64,000 bases of DNA from Acidobacteriota bacterium. GTDB taxonomy: Bacteria; Acidobacteriota; Vicinamibacteria; Vicinamibacterales; UBA2999. Positions 53,450 to 63,068 of this stretch are shown piece after piece. The stretch's first letter is position 1. Every line of letters starts with the position of its first letter. The stretch covers positions 124,001 to 188,000 of the forward strand of contig CAUJDN010000030.1 in NCBI GenBank assembly GCA_963169195.1, read 5' to 3'. Made by a program: the position numbers and the translations under genes. The notes under the pieces are model-generated. The model did not search any database and had not been told where the DNA came from. It saw only the letters and a program-made list of their open reading frames with translations.

Positions 53450-54732
53450 CCACCTACGAACGGCTCTTCGCGCTCGAAGCCTTCGGCGTCAAGCTGGGGC
53501 TCCAGAACATGCGCACGCTCGTGGCCGCCCTCGGCCACCCCGAGCGCACCTACCCCACCATCCACGTCGCGGGCACCAACGGCAAGGGCTCGGTCTGCGC
53601 GATGACCGAGCGGGCCCTGCGCGCGTCAGGCTACCGCACGGGCCTCTACACGTCGCCCCACCTGGACCGCCTCGAGGAGCGCGTGGCCGTGGATGGCGAC
53701 CCGGTCGCGCCGGCCCTGTTCGAGGCGTGCGCCGCGCATGTGCTGCGGGTGGTCGACGAGGCCATGGCCGATGGGCGCCTCGACGTCCACCCCACCTTCT
53801 TCGAGGTGACGACGGCCATCGCGTTCGAGGTGTTCCACCGCGCGCGCGTGGACGTGGCGGTCATCGAGGTCGGGCTGGGAGGCCGGTTCGACGCGACCAA
53901 CGTCATCGGTCCGGTGGCCTGCGCCATCACCTCGATTGCCTTCGACCACGAGCGGCACCTGGGCACGACGCTCGCCGCCATCGCCGCCGAGAAGGCCGGG
54001 ATTGCCAAGCACGGCACGCCCCTGGTGATCGGCGACCTGGCGCCCGAGGCCCGTTCCACCATCGCGGTCGCGGCGGAGGCTGCGGGCGCGCCGCTGATCG
54101 ATGCGGCCGCTGTCCTCGCCCACGCCACCGTGGAGCGCGGGGTCGCCACCGTCACCTGCCGCGGCGGGTACCCGCCCGTCCGGCTCGCCCTCGCGGGGCG
54201 GCACCAGGTGGCCAACGCGGCCACGGCGGTGCGGCTGCTCGAGATCATCGAGCAGGAAGGCCTGCCGGTGGGCATGGAGGCCATCGTGACGGGATTGTCC
54301 GCGGCCCGCTGGCCCGCGCGCCTCGAATGGCTGCGCCTGGCGGGCGGGGATCTGCTGATCGACGCGGCGCACAACCCGTCCGGCGCCCAGGCGCTGGCAT
54401 CGTATCTCGTGGACGCGGGCGTGGCGCCGCTGCCCATCGTCGTCGCGGCGATGCGCGACAAGGACGTGGCCGGAATGGTGCGGCCGCTGGCCCGCGTCGC
54501 CTCGCGGTTCGTCGCGACCGGCGTGGCGCACGATCGCTCGCACGGCGCGGGCGCGCTGGCGGCGCTCATCGCACCGCTGGCGCCGGGCATCCCCGTCGAG
54601 ATGGAGCCGGACGCGCGTCGTGCGGTCGCGCACGCGCTCGAGGGATGCGGCCGGGCCGTGGCCGCCGGCTCCATCTACTTCGTGGGCCCGCTGCGCGCGC
54701 GGCTCGTCGAGTCCGGGGCGGTTTCAATCTGA
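53446..54732 (+). CDS. folC: Folylpolyglutamate synthase/dihydrofolate synthase
   Basis: The 428-residue Mur-ligase-type enzyme adds glutamate to dihydropteroate and folates. HVAGTNGKGSVCAM is the P-loop, LYTSPHLDRLEERVAVDG is the loop motif, VEVGLGGRFDATNV and ITSIAFDHERHLG follow, and DAAHNPSGAQAL begins the C-terminal domain. accD-folC is a common gene pair. The GTG start lies inside the accD stop (GTGA). Confidence 0.95.
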   Translation: MTTYERLFALEAFGVKLGLQNMRTLVAALGHPERTYPTIHVAGTNGKGSVCAMTERALRASGYRTGLYTSPHLDRLEERVAVDGDPVAPALFEACAAHVLRVVDEAMADGRLDVHPTFFEVTTAIAFEVFHRARVDVAVIEVGLGGRFDATNVIGPVACAITSIAFDHERHLGTTLAAIAAEKAGIAKHGTPLVIGDLAPEARSTIAVAAEAAGAPLIDAAAVLAHATVERGVATVTCRGGYPPVRLALAGRHQVANAATAVRLLEIIEQEGLPVGMEAIVTGLSAARWPARLEWLRLAGGDLLIDAAHNPSGAQALASYLVDAGVAPLPIVVAAMRDKDVAGMVRPLARVASRFVATGVAHDRSHGAGALAALIAPLAPGIPVEMEPDARRAVAHALEGCGRAVAAGSIYFVGPLRARLVESGAVSI

Positions 54733-54749
54733 TATCCTCGAATCCACCC

Positions 54750-57077
54750 GTGCCGTCCCCGTCCCACGTGCTGCGCGCGTTCGTCCTGGCGCTCGTCACC
54801 CCGGCCGCCGCATCGGCACAGCTGGTGCCGGGCTGGACCACCAGGCAGTTCACGCTCGAGCGCCTCGACGCCGAGCGCGTGCGCCTGATGCGCGAGGTCG
54901 AGATCGAGGGCGAGAAGGGCAGCCCGAACGAAGGCCAGAAGTTCTTCGCGGACGACCTCGAGCTGAACACGCGCACCGGCGAGCTCATCGCCATCGGCAA
55001 CGTCGTCTTCTCGACGCCCGAGGCGCGCATCGCCGCGGATCGCGTGGTGTTCAACACGCGCACCCGGCTGGGCACGTTCACCAACGCCTCCGGCATCGCC
55101 TCGCTCGGCGAGCGCGGCGAGCGGGACCGCAGCATGTTCGGGACGATGGAGCCCGACATCTACTTCTACGGCCAGACCATCGAGAAGGTGGACGCGGACA
55201 AGTACCGCATCGACAAGGGCGGGTTCACCACCTGCGTGCAGCCCACGCCGCGGTGGGAGATCGTCAGCGGGCGTGCGACCATCAACCTGGACGACTACGC
55301 GCTGCTCCGCAACGCCGTCATCCACGTGAAGGACGTGCCGGTGTTCTACCTGCCGGTGATGTACTACCCCATTCAGGGCGACGACCGCGCCACCGGGTTC
55401 CTGCTGCCGACCTACGGCCGGTCGACCTACCGCGGCTCCTCCATCAGCAACGCGTTCTTCTGGGCCATCAACCGCAGCCAGGATGCGACGCTCATGCACG
55501 ACTGGTTCATGTCGCGCGGCCAGGGGATGGGCGCGGAGTACCGCTACGTGCTGTCGGGCCAGTCGCAGGGCGACTTCCGCTACTACTACCTGAAGGAGAA
55601 GGAGAGCACCATCTCCACGCCCAGGGGCACGGTGAACGAGCCGGCGCGCACCAGCTACCAGGTGAACGCGAACGTGAGCCAGGGGCTGCCGCTCGGGCTG
55701 CGGGGCCGTGCGCGCGTGGACTACTTCTCCAACATCACGGCGCAGCAGCTCTACAACAACAACCTGTACCAGCAGCAGTTCAGCACCCGGTCGGTGGGCG
55801 GCGGCGTGTCGGGCGCGTGGCGCGGGTTGAGCGTGTCGGGGACATTCCAGCGGACCGAATCGTTCTACAACTCGAACGACTCGTTCGTGAACGGCCAGGC
55901 GCCGGGCGTCGTCGCGTCGTTCTCCGGCCAGCGAATCGGTCGCCTCCCCCTCTATGCCTCGGTGAACCTCGATGCCACGCGCGTGCTGTACCAGCAGAAG
56001 TCCGGCGCGAGCGTCGCGGACTGGGGCCTGGGCAAGGTGGACCTGGTGCCGTCCCTGCGCGCGCCGCTCAGTTCCCTGCCGTTCCTCTCGGTGAACGCGT
56101 CCATCGGCTATCGGGTCACCTACTTCACCGAGAGCCTCGATCCTTCCACGCGACGTCAGATCGAGGAGGCAGTGACGCGGCGCTACGCCGACATGCGGGC
56201 CGAGGTGGTGGGGCCGGTGTTCACGCGCGTCTTCACACCGAACAACGCGTTCGCGGACCGTGCCAAGCACATCATCGAGCCGGCCTTCACGGTGCAGCGG
56301 ATCACCAGCATCGACACGCAGGACCGCATCCCGACCGCGGCGTCCTACGAGTACATCGTTGGCGGGGTCACGCGCCTCACCTACGGCCTGACCAATCGCC
56401 TGCTGGTCCGGCGCGGGGGCGGCGGCGCCCAGGGGGCCGCCGGCCCGGAGGCGCCCGGCCCGGGCTCGTCGGGGGCGCCCCGCGAGCTGCTCAGCGTGGG
56501 CATCAGCCAGAGCTACTACTCCGACGAGAACGCCAGCCCGTTCGACAACTCGTACTCGTACTCGATGTTCGCGCGCCCGCCCAGCAACTTCTCCACCGTG
56601 TCGCTCGTCGCGCGCGCGATGCCGGCCCAGGCGGTCGGCGTGGACTTCCGCATGGAGTACGACCCCATTGCCGAGGAGCGGAAGGTCGTGGGGTTCGGCC
56701 TGAACGGGATGGTGCGGTCGCGCATCGTGGAAGCCTCGGCGGGCTGGAACAAGCAGAACTACCAGTTCGGGAACCAGTTCCAGTCGAACCACTACGTCCA
56801 GCAGACCACCACGCTCCGGTTCGCCGGCAACAAGGTGGGCGGCACGGTCCAGTTCAACTACGACATCGGGCGCTCCACGATGCTGAACCAGCGGTACATC
56901 GCCAACTACAACGCCCAGTGCTGCGGGGTCTCCTTCGAGTACCAGTCGTTCAACTATCCCAGCCTGGATCCGCGGTTTCCGGTGCCCCAGGACCGCCGCT
57001 TCAATTTCGCCTTCACCCTCGCGGGCGTCGGCAGCTTCTCGAACTTCTTCGGCACGTTCGGGGGGCGGTCGTACTGA
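54750..57077 (+). CDS. lptD: LPS-assembly outer-membrane protein LptD
   Basis: The 775-residue protein has a signal peptide (LRAFVLALVTPAAASAQ) and an OstA-type jellyroll (about 25-165: LMREVEIEGEKG, FADDLELNTRTGELIAIGNV). A large barrel follows (VPVFYLPVMYYPIQGDDRATGFLLPTYG and on to the C-terminus GGRSY). It places lipopolysaccharide in the outer leaflet with LptE. It has only three cysteines, C162 and the adjacent C724-C725. The GTG at 54750 is 11 bp after a TATCCT -10-like box. It is 17 bp after folC. A Gly-rich insertion (about 552-575) sits in a barrel loop. Confidence 0.93.
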   Translation: MPSPSHVLRAFVLALVTPAAASAQLVPGWTTRQFTLERLDAERVRLMREVEIEGEKGSPNEGQKFFADDLELNTRTGELIAIGNVVFSTPEARIAADRVVFNTRTRLGTFTNASGIASLGERGERDRSMFGTMEPDIYFYGQTIEKVDADKYRIDKGGFTTCVQPTPRWEIVSGRATINLDDYALLRNAVIHVKDVPVFYLPVMYYPIQGDDRATGFLLPTYGRSTYRGSSISNAFFWAINRSQDATLMHDWFMSRGQGMGAEYRYVLSGQSQGDFRYYYLKEKESTISTPRGTVNEPARTSYQVNANVSQGLPLGLRGRARVDYFSNITAQQLYNNNLYQQQFSTRSVGGGVSGAWRGLSVSGTFQRTESFYNSNDSFVNGQAPGVVASFSGQRIGRLPLYASVNLDATRVLYQQKSGASVADWGLGKVDLVPSLRAPLSSLPFLSVNASIGYRVTYFTESLDPSTRRQIEEAVTRRYADMRAEVVGPVFTRVFTPNNAFADRAKHIIEPAFTVQRITSIDTQDRIPTAASYEYIVGGVTRLTYGLTNRLLVRRGGGGAQGAAGPEAPGPGSSGAPRELLSVGISQSYYSDENASPFDNSYSYSMFARPPSNFSTVSLVARAMPAQAVGVDFRMEYDPIAEERKVVGFGLNGMVRSRIVEASAGWNKQNYQFGNQFQSNHYVQQTTTLRFAGNKVGGTVQFNYDIGRSTMLNQRYIANYNAQCCGVSFEYQSFNYPSLDPRFPVPQDRRFNFAFTLAGVGSFSNFFGTFGGRSY

Positions 57078-57078
57078 G

Positions 57079-57121
57079 GTGCGGGCGGGTGCGGACAGGT
57101 GCGGGTGCGGGTGCGGATGGG
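57079..57121. repeat. GTGCGGGNGG spacer repeat
   Basis: GTGCGGGCGG, GTGCGGACAG, GTGCGG, GTGCGG and GTGCGGATGG repeat after lptD. This is the mirror of the CACCCG repeat at 32821 and lies before the rmlB promoter region. Confidence 0.75.
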
Positions 57122-57182
57122 CTTGGCGCGCCGAAGCTCGCGAGCGAGGGCGGGATAAGATAGGCGGCCGGGTCCACACGCG

Positions 57183-58214
57183 ATGACTTCCACTCCCACG
57201 AACGTCCTGGTGACCGGCGGGGCCGGGTTCATCGGCAGCAACTTCGTCCGCTATGCCCTTGGCGCGCACCCGGACTGGCACGTCACGACGCTCGACAAGC
57301 TGACGTACGCCGGCCGGCGCGAGAACCTGCACGACGTGATGGACCATCCTCGCCACACGTTCGTGCACGGCGATATCTGCGACGCGCCCGTGGCGGGTCC
57401 GCTGGTCGAAGCCGCCCACATCGTCGTGCACTTCGCGGCGGAAACCCACGTGGATCGGTCGATCCTCGCGGCGGGCGACTTCATCCGGACCGACGTCGAA
57501 GGGACGTTCGTGCTGCTCGAAGCCGCGCGGCGGAACGCGAAGCTCCGGCGCTTCGTGCAGATTTCCACGGACGAGGTGTACGGGAGCGTGGCGGAGGGAT
57601 CGAGCCGCGAGACCGACGAGCTCCGGCCGAGGAATCCCTACTCGGCCAGCAAGGCCGGTGCGGACCGTCTGGCCTACAGCTACTGGGCGACCCACGAGGT
57701 CCCGGTCGTCGTCACCCGCGCCTCGAACAACTACGGGCCGTACCAGTTCCCGGAGAAGGTCATTCCGCTCTTCGTCACGAACCTCATCGAGGGCATCCCG
57801 GTGCCGCTCTACGGGGACGGCGGGAACGTCCGCGACTGGCTGCACGTGCTGGACCACTGCCGCGCCCTGGACCTCCTGATCCATCAGGGCCAGAGCGGAG
57901 AGGTCTACAACATCGGCGGCGGCAATGAGGTGAAGAACGTGGACCTCACCCACCAGCTGATCCGCCTGCTCGGGAAGGACGAGACGCTCATCCGGCGTGT
58001 GGAGGATCGCAAGGGCCACGACCGGCGGTACAGCGTGAGCACGGCGAAGCTCCGCGACATGGGCTGGCAGCCGCAGGTCCCGTTCGAGCAGGGGCTCGCG
58101 GACACGGTGCGATGGTACCGCGAAAACGAGTGGTGGTGGCGGCCCGTGAAGGAGCGCGACGCCGAGTACCGCGCGTACATCGAGCAGCAGTACGGCACGC
58201 GCCGGGCGCACTGA
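57183..58214 (+). CDS. rmlB: dTDP-glucose 4,6-dehydratase
   Basis: The 343-residue short-chain dehydrogenase-type enzyme binds NAD through VTGGAGFIGSNFVRYAL and uses STDEVYGS with YSASK as catalytic residues. ETHVDRS and NNYGPYQFPEKVIP are RmlB hallmarks. It makes dTDP-4-keto-6-deoxyglucose for rhamnose and related sugars. A TAAGAT -10-like box at 57156 precedes it. The next gene encodes another sugar-nucleotide enzyme, and lptD is upstream, a context of cell-surface glycan synthesis. RmlA, C and D are not in the window. Confidence 0.95.
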   Translation: MTSTPTNVLVTGGAGFIGSNFVRYALGAHPDWHVTTLDKLTYAGRRENLHDVMDHPRHTFVHGDICDAPVAGPLVEAAHIVVHFAAETHVDRSILAAGDFIRTDVEGTFVLLEAARRNAKLRRFVQISTDEVYGSVAEGSSRETDELRPRNPYSASKAGADRLAYSYWATHEVPVVVTRASNNYGPYQFPEKVIPLFVTNLIEGIPVPLYGDGGNVRDWLHVLDHCRALDLLIHQGQSGEVYNIGGGNEVKNVDLTHQLIRLLGKDETLIRRVEDRKGHDRRYSVSTAKLRDMGWQPQVPFEQGLADTVRWYRENEWWWRPVKERDAEYRAYIEQQYGTRRAH

Positions 58215-58259
58215 CTCCCTCCTGTGGTCGGCGTTTCTCGTGGCGACCAGAGGCTCACC

Positions 58260-59246
58260 GTGACGGGCGCATCACTCACCGCGGGACCCATCCTGGTCAC
58301 CGGCGCCGCCGGCTTCGTCGGCTCCTATCTCGTCGAGCTCCTCGTGTCGGAGGGCGTGGAGGTGGTGGGCTGGCAGCGGCCCGGGACGACGCCACTCACG
58401 ACGGCCGCCGTGCGATGGATGGCCGTGGAGCTGCTCGATGCGGACGGCGTCTCGGACGCGCTTGGCGAGCTCCGCCCGTCGGCGGTGTACCACCTGGCCG
58501 GATCGGCGCACGTGGCCGATTCCTGGTCGCACACCCGCGAGACCTTCGAGGGCAACGTCCTGGCGACGCATCACCTGCTCCAGGGCCTCCATCGCCGGAA
58601 CCTGTGCCCGCGGGTGCTCGTGTCGGGGTCGGCCACCATCTACGCGCCGGGGGCGGCGCCCATCGTCGAGACTGCGCCGATCGCACCTGCCAGCCCGTAT
58701 GCCACCAGCAAGCTCGCGCAGGAGATGCTCGCTGCCCAGGCCTGGCGCGAGCAGGGAATCCCGGTGGTGCTCGCGCGGTCGTTCAACCACGTGGGCCCGC
58801 GCCAGACGCCGTCGTACGTCGCGCCGAGCATCGCGCGCCAGGTCGCGCTCATCGAGCGCGGTGCGCTCCCGCCGGTGTTGAAGATGGGCAACCTGGACCC
58901 CGAGCGGGACGTGATGGACGTGCGCGACACGGTCCGCGCCTATCGCGCCATGATGGACGCGGCCACGCCCGGCGTGCCCTACAACGTGTGCGGCGGCCGG
59001 CCCATCCGCATCGGCGACCTCGTGGACCTGTTCCGCGCCCGCGCACGCGTGCCCATCGCAGTCGAGCAGGATCCGTCGCGCATGCGGCCCAACGACGCGC
59101 CACGCCTGGCGGGCAGCCACGCGCGGCTCACCGCCGACACGGGATGGCGGCCGCGGATTCCGCTCGAGCAGACCGTGGAGGAGTTGCTCGCCTGGTGGCG
59201 GACACAGATTGACCTGCCGATGGAGGCCGACCGAGGCCGCGGATAG
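58260..59246 (+). CDS. NAD-dependent sugar-nucleotide epimerase/dehydratase
   Basis: The 328-residue extended SDR protein binds NAD(P) via LVTGAAGFVGSYLVELL. YHLAGSAHVADSW, SATIYA and PYATSKLAQE (catalytic YxxxK) follow, with SFNHVGPRQ mid-protein, similar to GDP-mannose 4,6-dehydratase or GDP-4-keto-6-deoxymannose reductase (RMD). I start it at GTG 58260, which follows AGAGG by 6 bases; a GTG at 58224 is also possible. It pairs with rmlB for deoxysugar synthesis. The exact substrate is undecided. Confidence 0.85.
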   Translation: MTGASLTAGPILVTGAAGFVGSYLVELLVSEGVEVVGWQRPGTTPLTTAAVRWMAVELLDADGVSDALGELRPSAVYHLAGSAHVADSWSHTRETFEGNVLATHHLLQGLHRRNLCPRVLVSGSATIYAPGAAPIVETAPIAPASPYATSKLAQEMLAAQAWREQGIPVVLARSFNHVGPRQTPSYVAPSIARQVALIERGALPPVLKMGNLDPERDVMDVRDTVRAYRAMMDAATPGVPYNVCGGRPIRIGDLVDLFRARARVPIAVEQDPSRMRPNDAPRLAGSHARLTADTGWRPRIPLEQTVEELLAWWRTQIDLPMEADRGRG

Positions 59247-59275
59247 AGCACAGCGCCGGTCCGCAGACGGCGCGG

Positions 59276-59323
59276 GGAAACACGCACCCGCCCCTTTCTG
59301 CACATCGGCGGCTTCGTGTTTCC
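59276..59323. terminator. Stem with 9-bp arms between convergent genes
   Basis: GGAAACACG (59276-59284) and CGTGTTTCC (59315-59323) are perfectly complementary with a 30-base loop, in the 249-bp spacer between the epimerase and the convergent M20 peptidase. The rest of that spacer shows no gene. Termination is plausible but the loop is long. Confidence 0.4.
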
Positions 59324-59495
59324 GGCGTCTGACTCATCGAATTCACGCATGGATTACCGGCGGCTGCGGGCGTCCCGGAAATCGGCGCGCCGCCGCCCGG
59401 GCAGGCGAACACAAGGCGAAGCCATGAGACCACGCCGATTCTCGTGGGATTCCCCGGCGTGGAGGTGGTGGGGATCCTGAAGGCGCGTGACGGGC

Positions 59496-60647
59496 TCAGC
59501 GCCAGGCGGGGTCGGCCGTCATGCGGTGCAGCACGCCCGCGATGAGCGCCGCGCGGACCGGCAGCGGATCCAGTTCCACGTGCTCGTGCAGCGCATGCGC
59601 GCCATCGCCGATGGCGCCGAGGCCGTCAAGCGTCGGGATGCCGAGCGCCGCGGTGAAGTTGCCGTCCGAGCCGCCGCCGGTACCGCCCTCGGCGAGGTCC
59701 ACCCCCATCTCCGCGGCCACGTCGCGTGCAAGGCCGAACAGCCGGGCGACGCCCTCGGAGCGCTCCATCGGCGGCCGGTTGAAGCCGCCGCTCACCTCGA
59801 GTGCCGCGCCGGGCACCTGCGCCTTCAGCCCGCGGAAGGTGCGGTCCAGATAATCGGCGTCGGCCAGGGTGCTGGCGCGGACGTCCACGGTGGCCCTGGC
59901 CACGTCGGGCACGACATTCGGGCGGGATCCCCCGGACACCAGGCCGACGTTCACCAGCCTCCCGCGGTCGATGTCGCGAATGGCGTCGAGAGCCAGCACC
60001 TGGAGCGCGATCTCGCGGATCGCGTTCACGCCCCTTCGAGGATCCACGCCCGCGTGGGCGGCCACACCGCGCGCCACGAGCTCGTACTGCCCGATGCCCT
60101 TCCGGCTGGTCTTCAGGGCCCCGCCGGCCAGCGCCGGCTCGAGCACGAGCACCGCCTCGCTGCGCGCGGCCTCCGACTCGATGAGCGCGCGCGAGGTCTC
60201 GCTGCCCTCCTCCTCGTCCGTCGTCCAGAGCATGGTGATGCGCGCGCCCGCGGCGGCCGCCAGCTCCAGCACGGCCTTCGTGGCGAGCATGCCCAGCGCG
60301 ATGCCGGCCTTCATGTCGAGCACGCCGGGACCGTGGAGGCGGCCACCCTCGCGGCGGAGGGGCATGCGGCCCAGCTGGCCGACGGGCCAGACGGTGTCGA
60401 AGTGCCCGAGGATGAGGATCTGCCGGGATCCGGCGCCGAAGCGCGCCACCAGGTGATCGCCCGCCGTAGCCGCGGCCACGCGCGCCACCGCGCCTCCCAT
60501 CGCGGTCAACCGATCGGCCAGGATCAGCCCGCACCGGTCCACGGCGGCCTTGTCGTCCGTGGGCGATTCCATGGCGACGAGCGTCTCGATGAGCTCGATC
60601 ATCCACGGCGTGTGGGCGTGGCAGTACTCCAGCAGGCGTCTGGTCAT
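59496..60647 (-). CDS. M20-family metallopeptidase (glutamate carboxypeptidase type)
   Basis: The 383-residue cytosolic or exported peptidase shows GHFDTVWPVG (metal His and Asp), GPGVLDMKAGIALG (bridging Asp), TTDEEEGS (catalytic and metal Glu) and GGGSDGNF. A dimerisation domain (about 185-290: ARGVAAHAGVDPRRGVNAI) is present. It resembles carboxypeptidase G2, which removes C-terminal Glu from folates or peptides, but the substrate is inferred only by family. The ATG at 60647 lies about 10 bp after a -10 hexamer on the minus strand. An alternative ATG at 60671 would precede that box. Confidence 0.9.
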   Translation of the reverse strand: MTRRLLEYCHAHTPWMIELIETLVAMESPTDDKAAVDRCGLILADRLTAMGGAVARVAAATAGDHLVARFGAGSRQILILGHFDTVWPVGQLGRMPLRREGGRLHGPGVLDMKAGIALGMLATKAVLELAAAAGARITMLWTTDEEEGSETSRALIESEAARSEAVLVLEPALAGGALKTSRKGIGQYELVARGVAAHAGVDPRRGVNAIREIALQVLALDAIRDIDRGRLVNVGLVSGGSRPNVVPDVARATVDVRASTLADADYLDRTFRGLKAQVPGAALEVSGGFNRPPMERSEGVARLFGLARDVAAEMGVDLAEGGTGGGSDGNFTAALGIPTLDGLGAIGDGAHALHEHVELDPLPVRAALIAGVLHRMTADPAWR

Positions 60648-60656
60648 ACGCCTGCC

Positions 60657-60663
60657 TATAATA
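60657..60663. promoter_or_regulatory. Shared -10 TATAATA for divergent genes
   Basis: TATAAT (60657-60662, plus) is 7 bp before the ATG at 60670. TATTAT (60663-60658, minus) is 10 bp before the ATG at 60647. The two divergent start codons are only 22 bp apart, so polymerase binding in one direction must exclude the other. Both mRNAs would be nearly leaderless. Confidence 0.6.
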
Positions 60664-60669
60664 CTGGTC

Positions 60670-61233
60670 ATGCGTGGCGTGACCGGACTCGTGATTCTCG
60701 CGCTCACGGCGACGATGGCCGCACAGACACCGCAGCCATTCCCCACGCCGAGGAGCAGCCAGCCGGCCCCCGCCGCACCAGGGGCGCCGGCGCCGCAGCC
60801 TGCGCCGCCGGCTCCGCAACCGTCCACGCGCCCACCGACTCCCGCGCAGTCGCAGGCATCGACGCCCGGGTCACCCGGCGCGCCGGATCTGGGCGGCGTG
60901 CCGCTCTATCCGAGCGCGGTATACCTGACCTCATACGACGCGGGCCGCGGCCAGCGCTTCCACTTGTACGGAGTAATGCTGTCCTACGCAGACGCCGTGT
61001 CGTACTACCGCAGCGCGCTCAAGACGCGGGGCGACGAGCTCTTCGAGTCGCCCCCCACACACCAGTTCGAGCTCGGGCGCTTCCGCGATTCCGAGATGGC
61101 GTTTCCGCCCAGCGTGACGGTGAAGGACTACACGTGGGGTGGCTCGGCCGGCTACGTGAACCCGGCCCTGGGCGGTACGCCGGAGCGTTTCCCGACCGTC
61201 GTCCAGATCGTCCTGGCGCCCCCGGTGCGGTGA
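60670..61233 (+). CDS. Secreted Pro-rich protein of unknown function
   Basis: The 187-residue protein has a signal peptide (GVTGLVILALTATMAAQ), a Pro/Ala/Gln-rich linker (about 20-75, many PAP/PQP words) and a C-terminal domain (about 78-187: VPLYPSAVYLTSYDAGRGQRFHLYG...DAVSYYRSALKTRGDELFES...VKDYTWGG). That domain looks like a small alpha/beta fold; I do not recognise it with certainty. The ATG at 60670 directly follows a -10 box. A linker plus C-terminal domain suggests surface or periplasmic binding. Confidence 0.75.
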   Translation: MRGVTGLVILALTATMAAQTPQPFPTPRSSQPAPAAPGAPAPQPAPPAPQPSTRPPTPAQSQASTPGSPGAPDLGGVPLYPSAVYLTSYDAGRGQRFHLYGVMLSYADAVSYYRSALKTRGDELFESPPTHQFELGRFRDSEMAFPPSVTVKDYTWGGSAGYVNPALGGTPERFPTVVQIVLAPPVR

Positions 61234-61252
61234 GCGGGCCAGGGAAGCCACT

Positions 61253-61292
61253 TCTTGGGACTTGGGGCCCGGGGCCTGGGGCCTGGGGCCTG
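61253..61292. repeat. GGGGCCTGGGGCCTGG spacer repeat
   Basis: CTTGGGACTTGGGG is followed by three GGGGCCTG units, in the spacer between two convergent genes. This word style resembles 5672 and 6382. Confidence 0.75.
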
Positions 61293-61300
61293 AGATCGAC

Positions 61301-63032
<1,732 letters not shown>

Positions 63033-63040
63033 GAGCCTCG

Positions 63041-63046
63041 ATCATA
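63041..63046 (-). promoter_or_regulatory. -10 box TATGAT for the thiC riboswitch transcript
   Basis: TATGAT on the minus strand sits about 8 bases before the aptamer's 5' end, consistent with transcription starting at the riboswitch. No clear -35 is seen 17-18 bp upstream. Confidence 0.5.
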
Positions 63047-63068
63047 CCGGTTTCCCGGCCCGGGGCGC

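Noticed and set aside
54675..58211. A 1,178-codon open frame on the minus strand
   Set aside because: It is antisense to lptD and rmlB, is rich in His/Arg/Asp/Val typical of antisense reading in high-GC genes, and matches no family. The plus-strand genes are certain.
59247..59495. Possible small gene in the epimerase-M20 spacer
   Set aside because: Frames are short, without ribosome-binding sites or recognisable residues; only a long-loop hairpin is visible.
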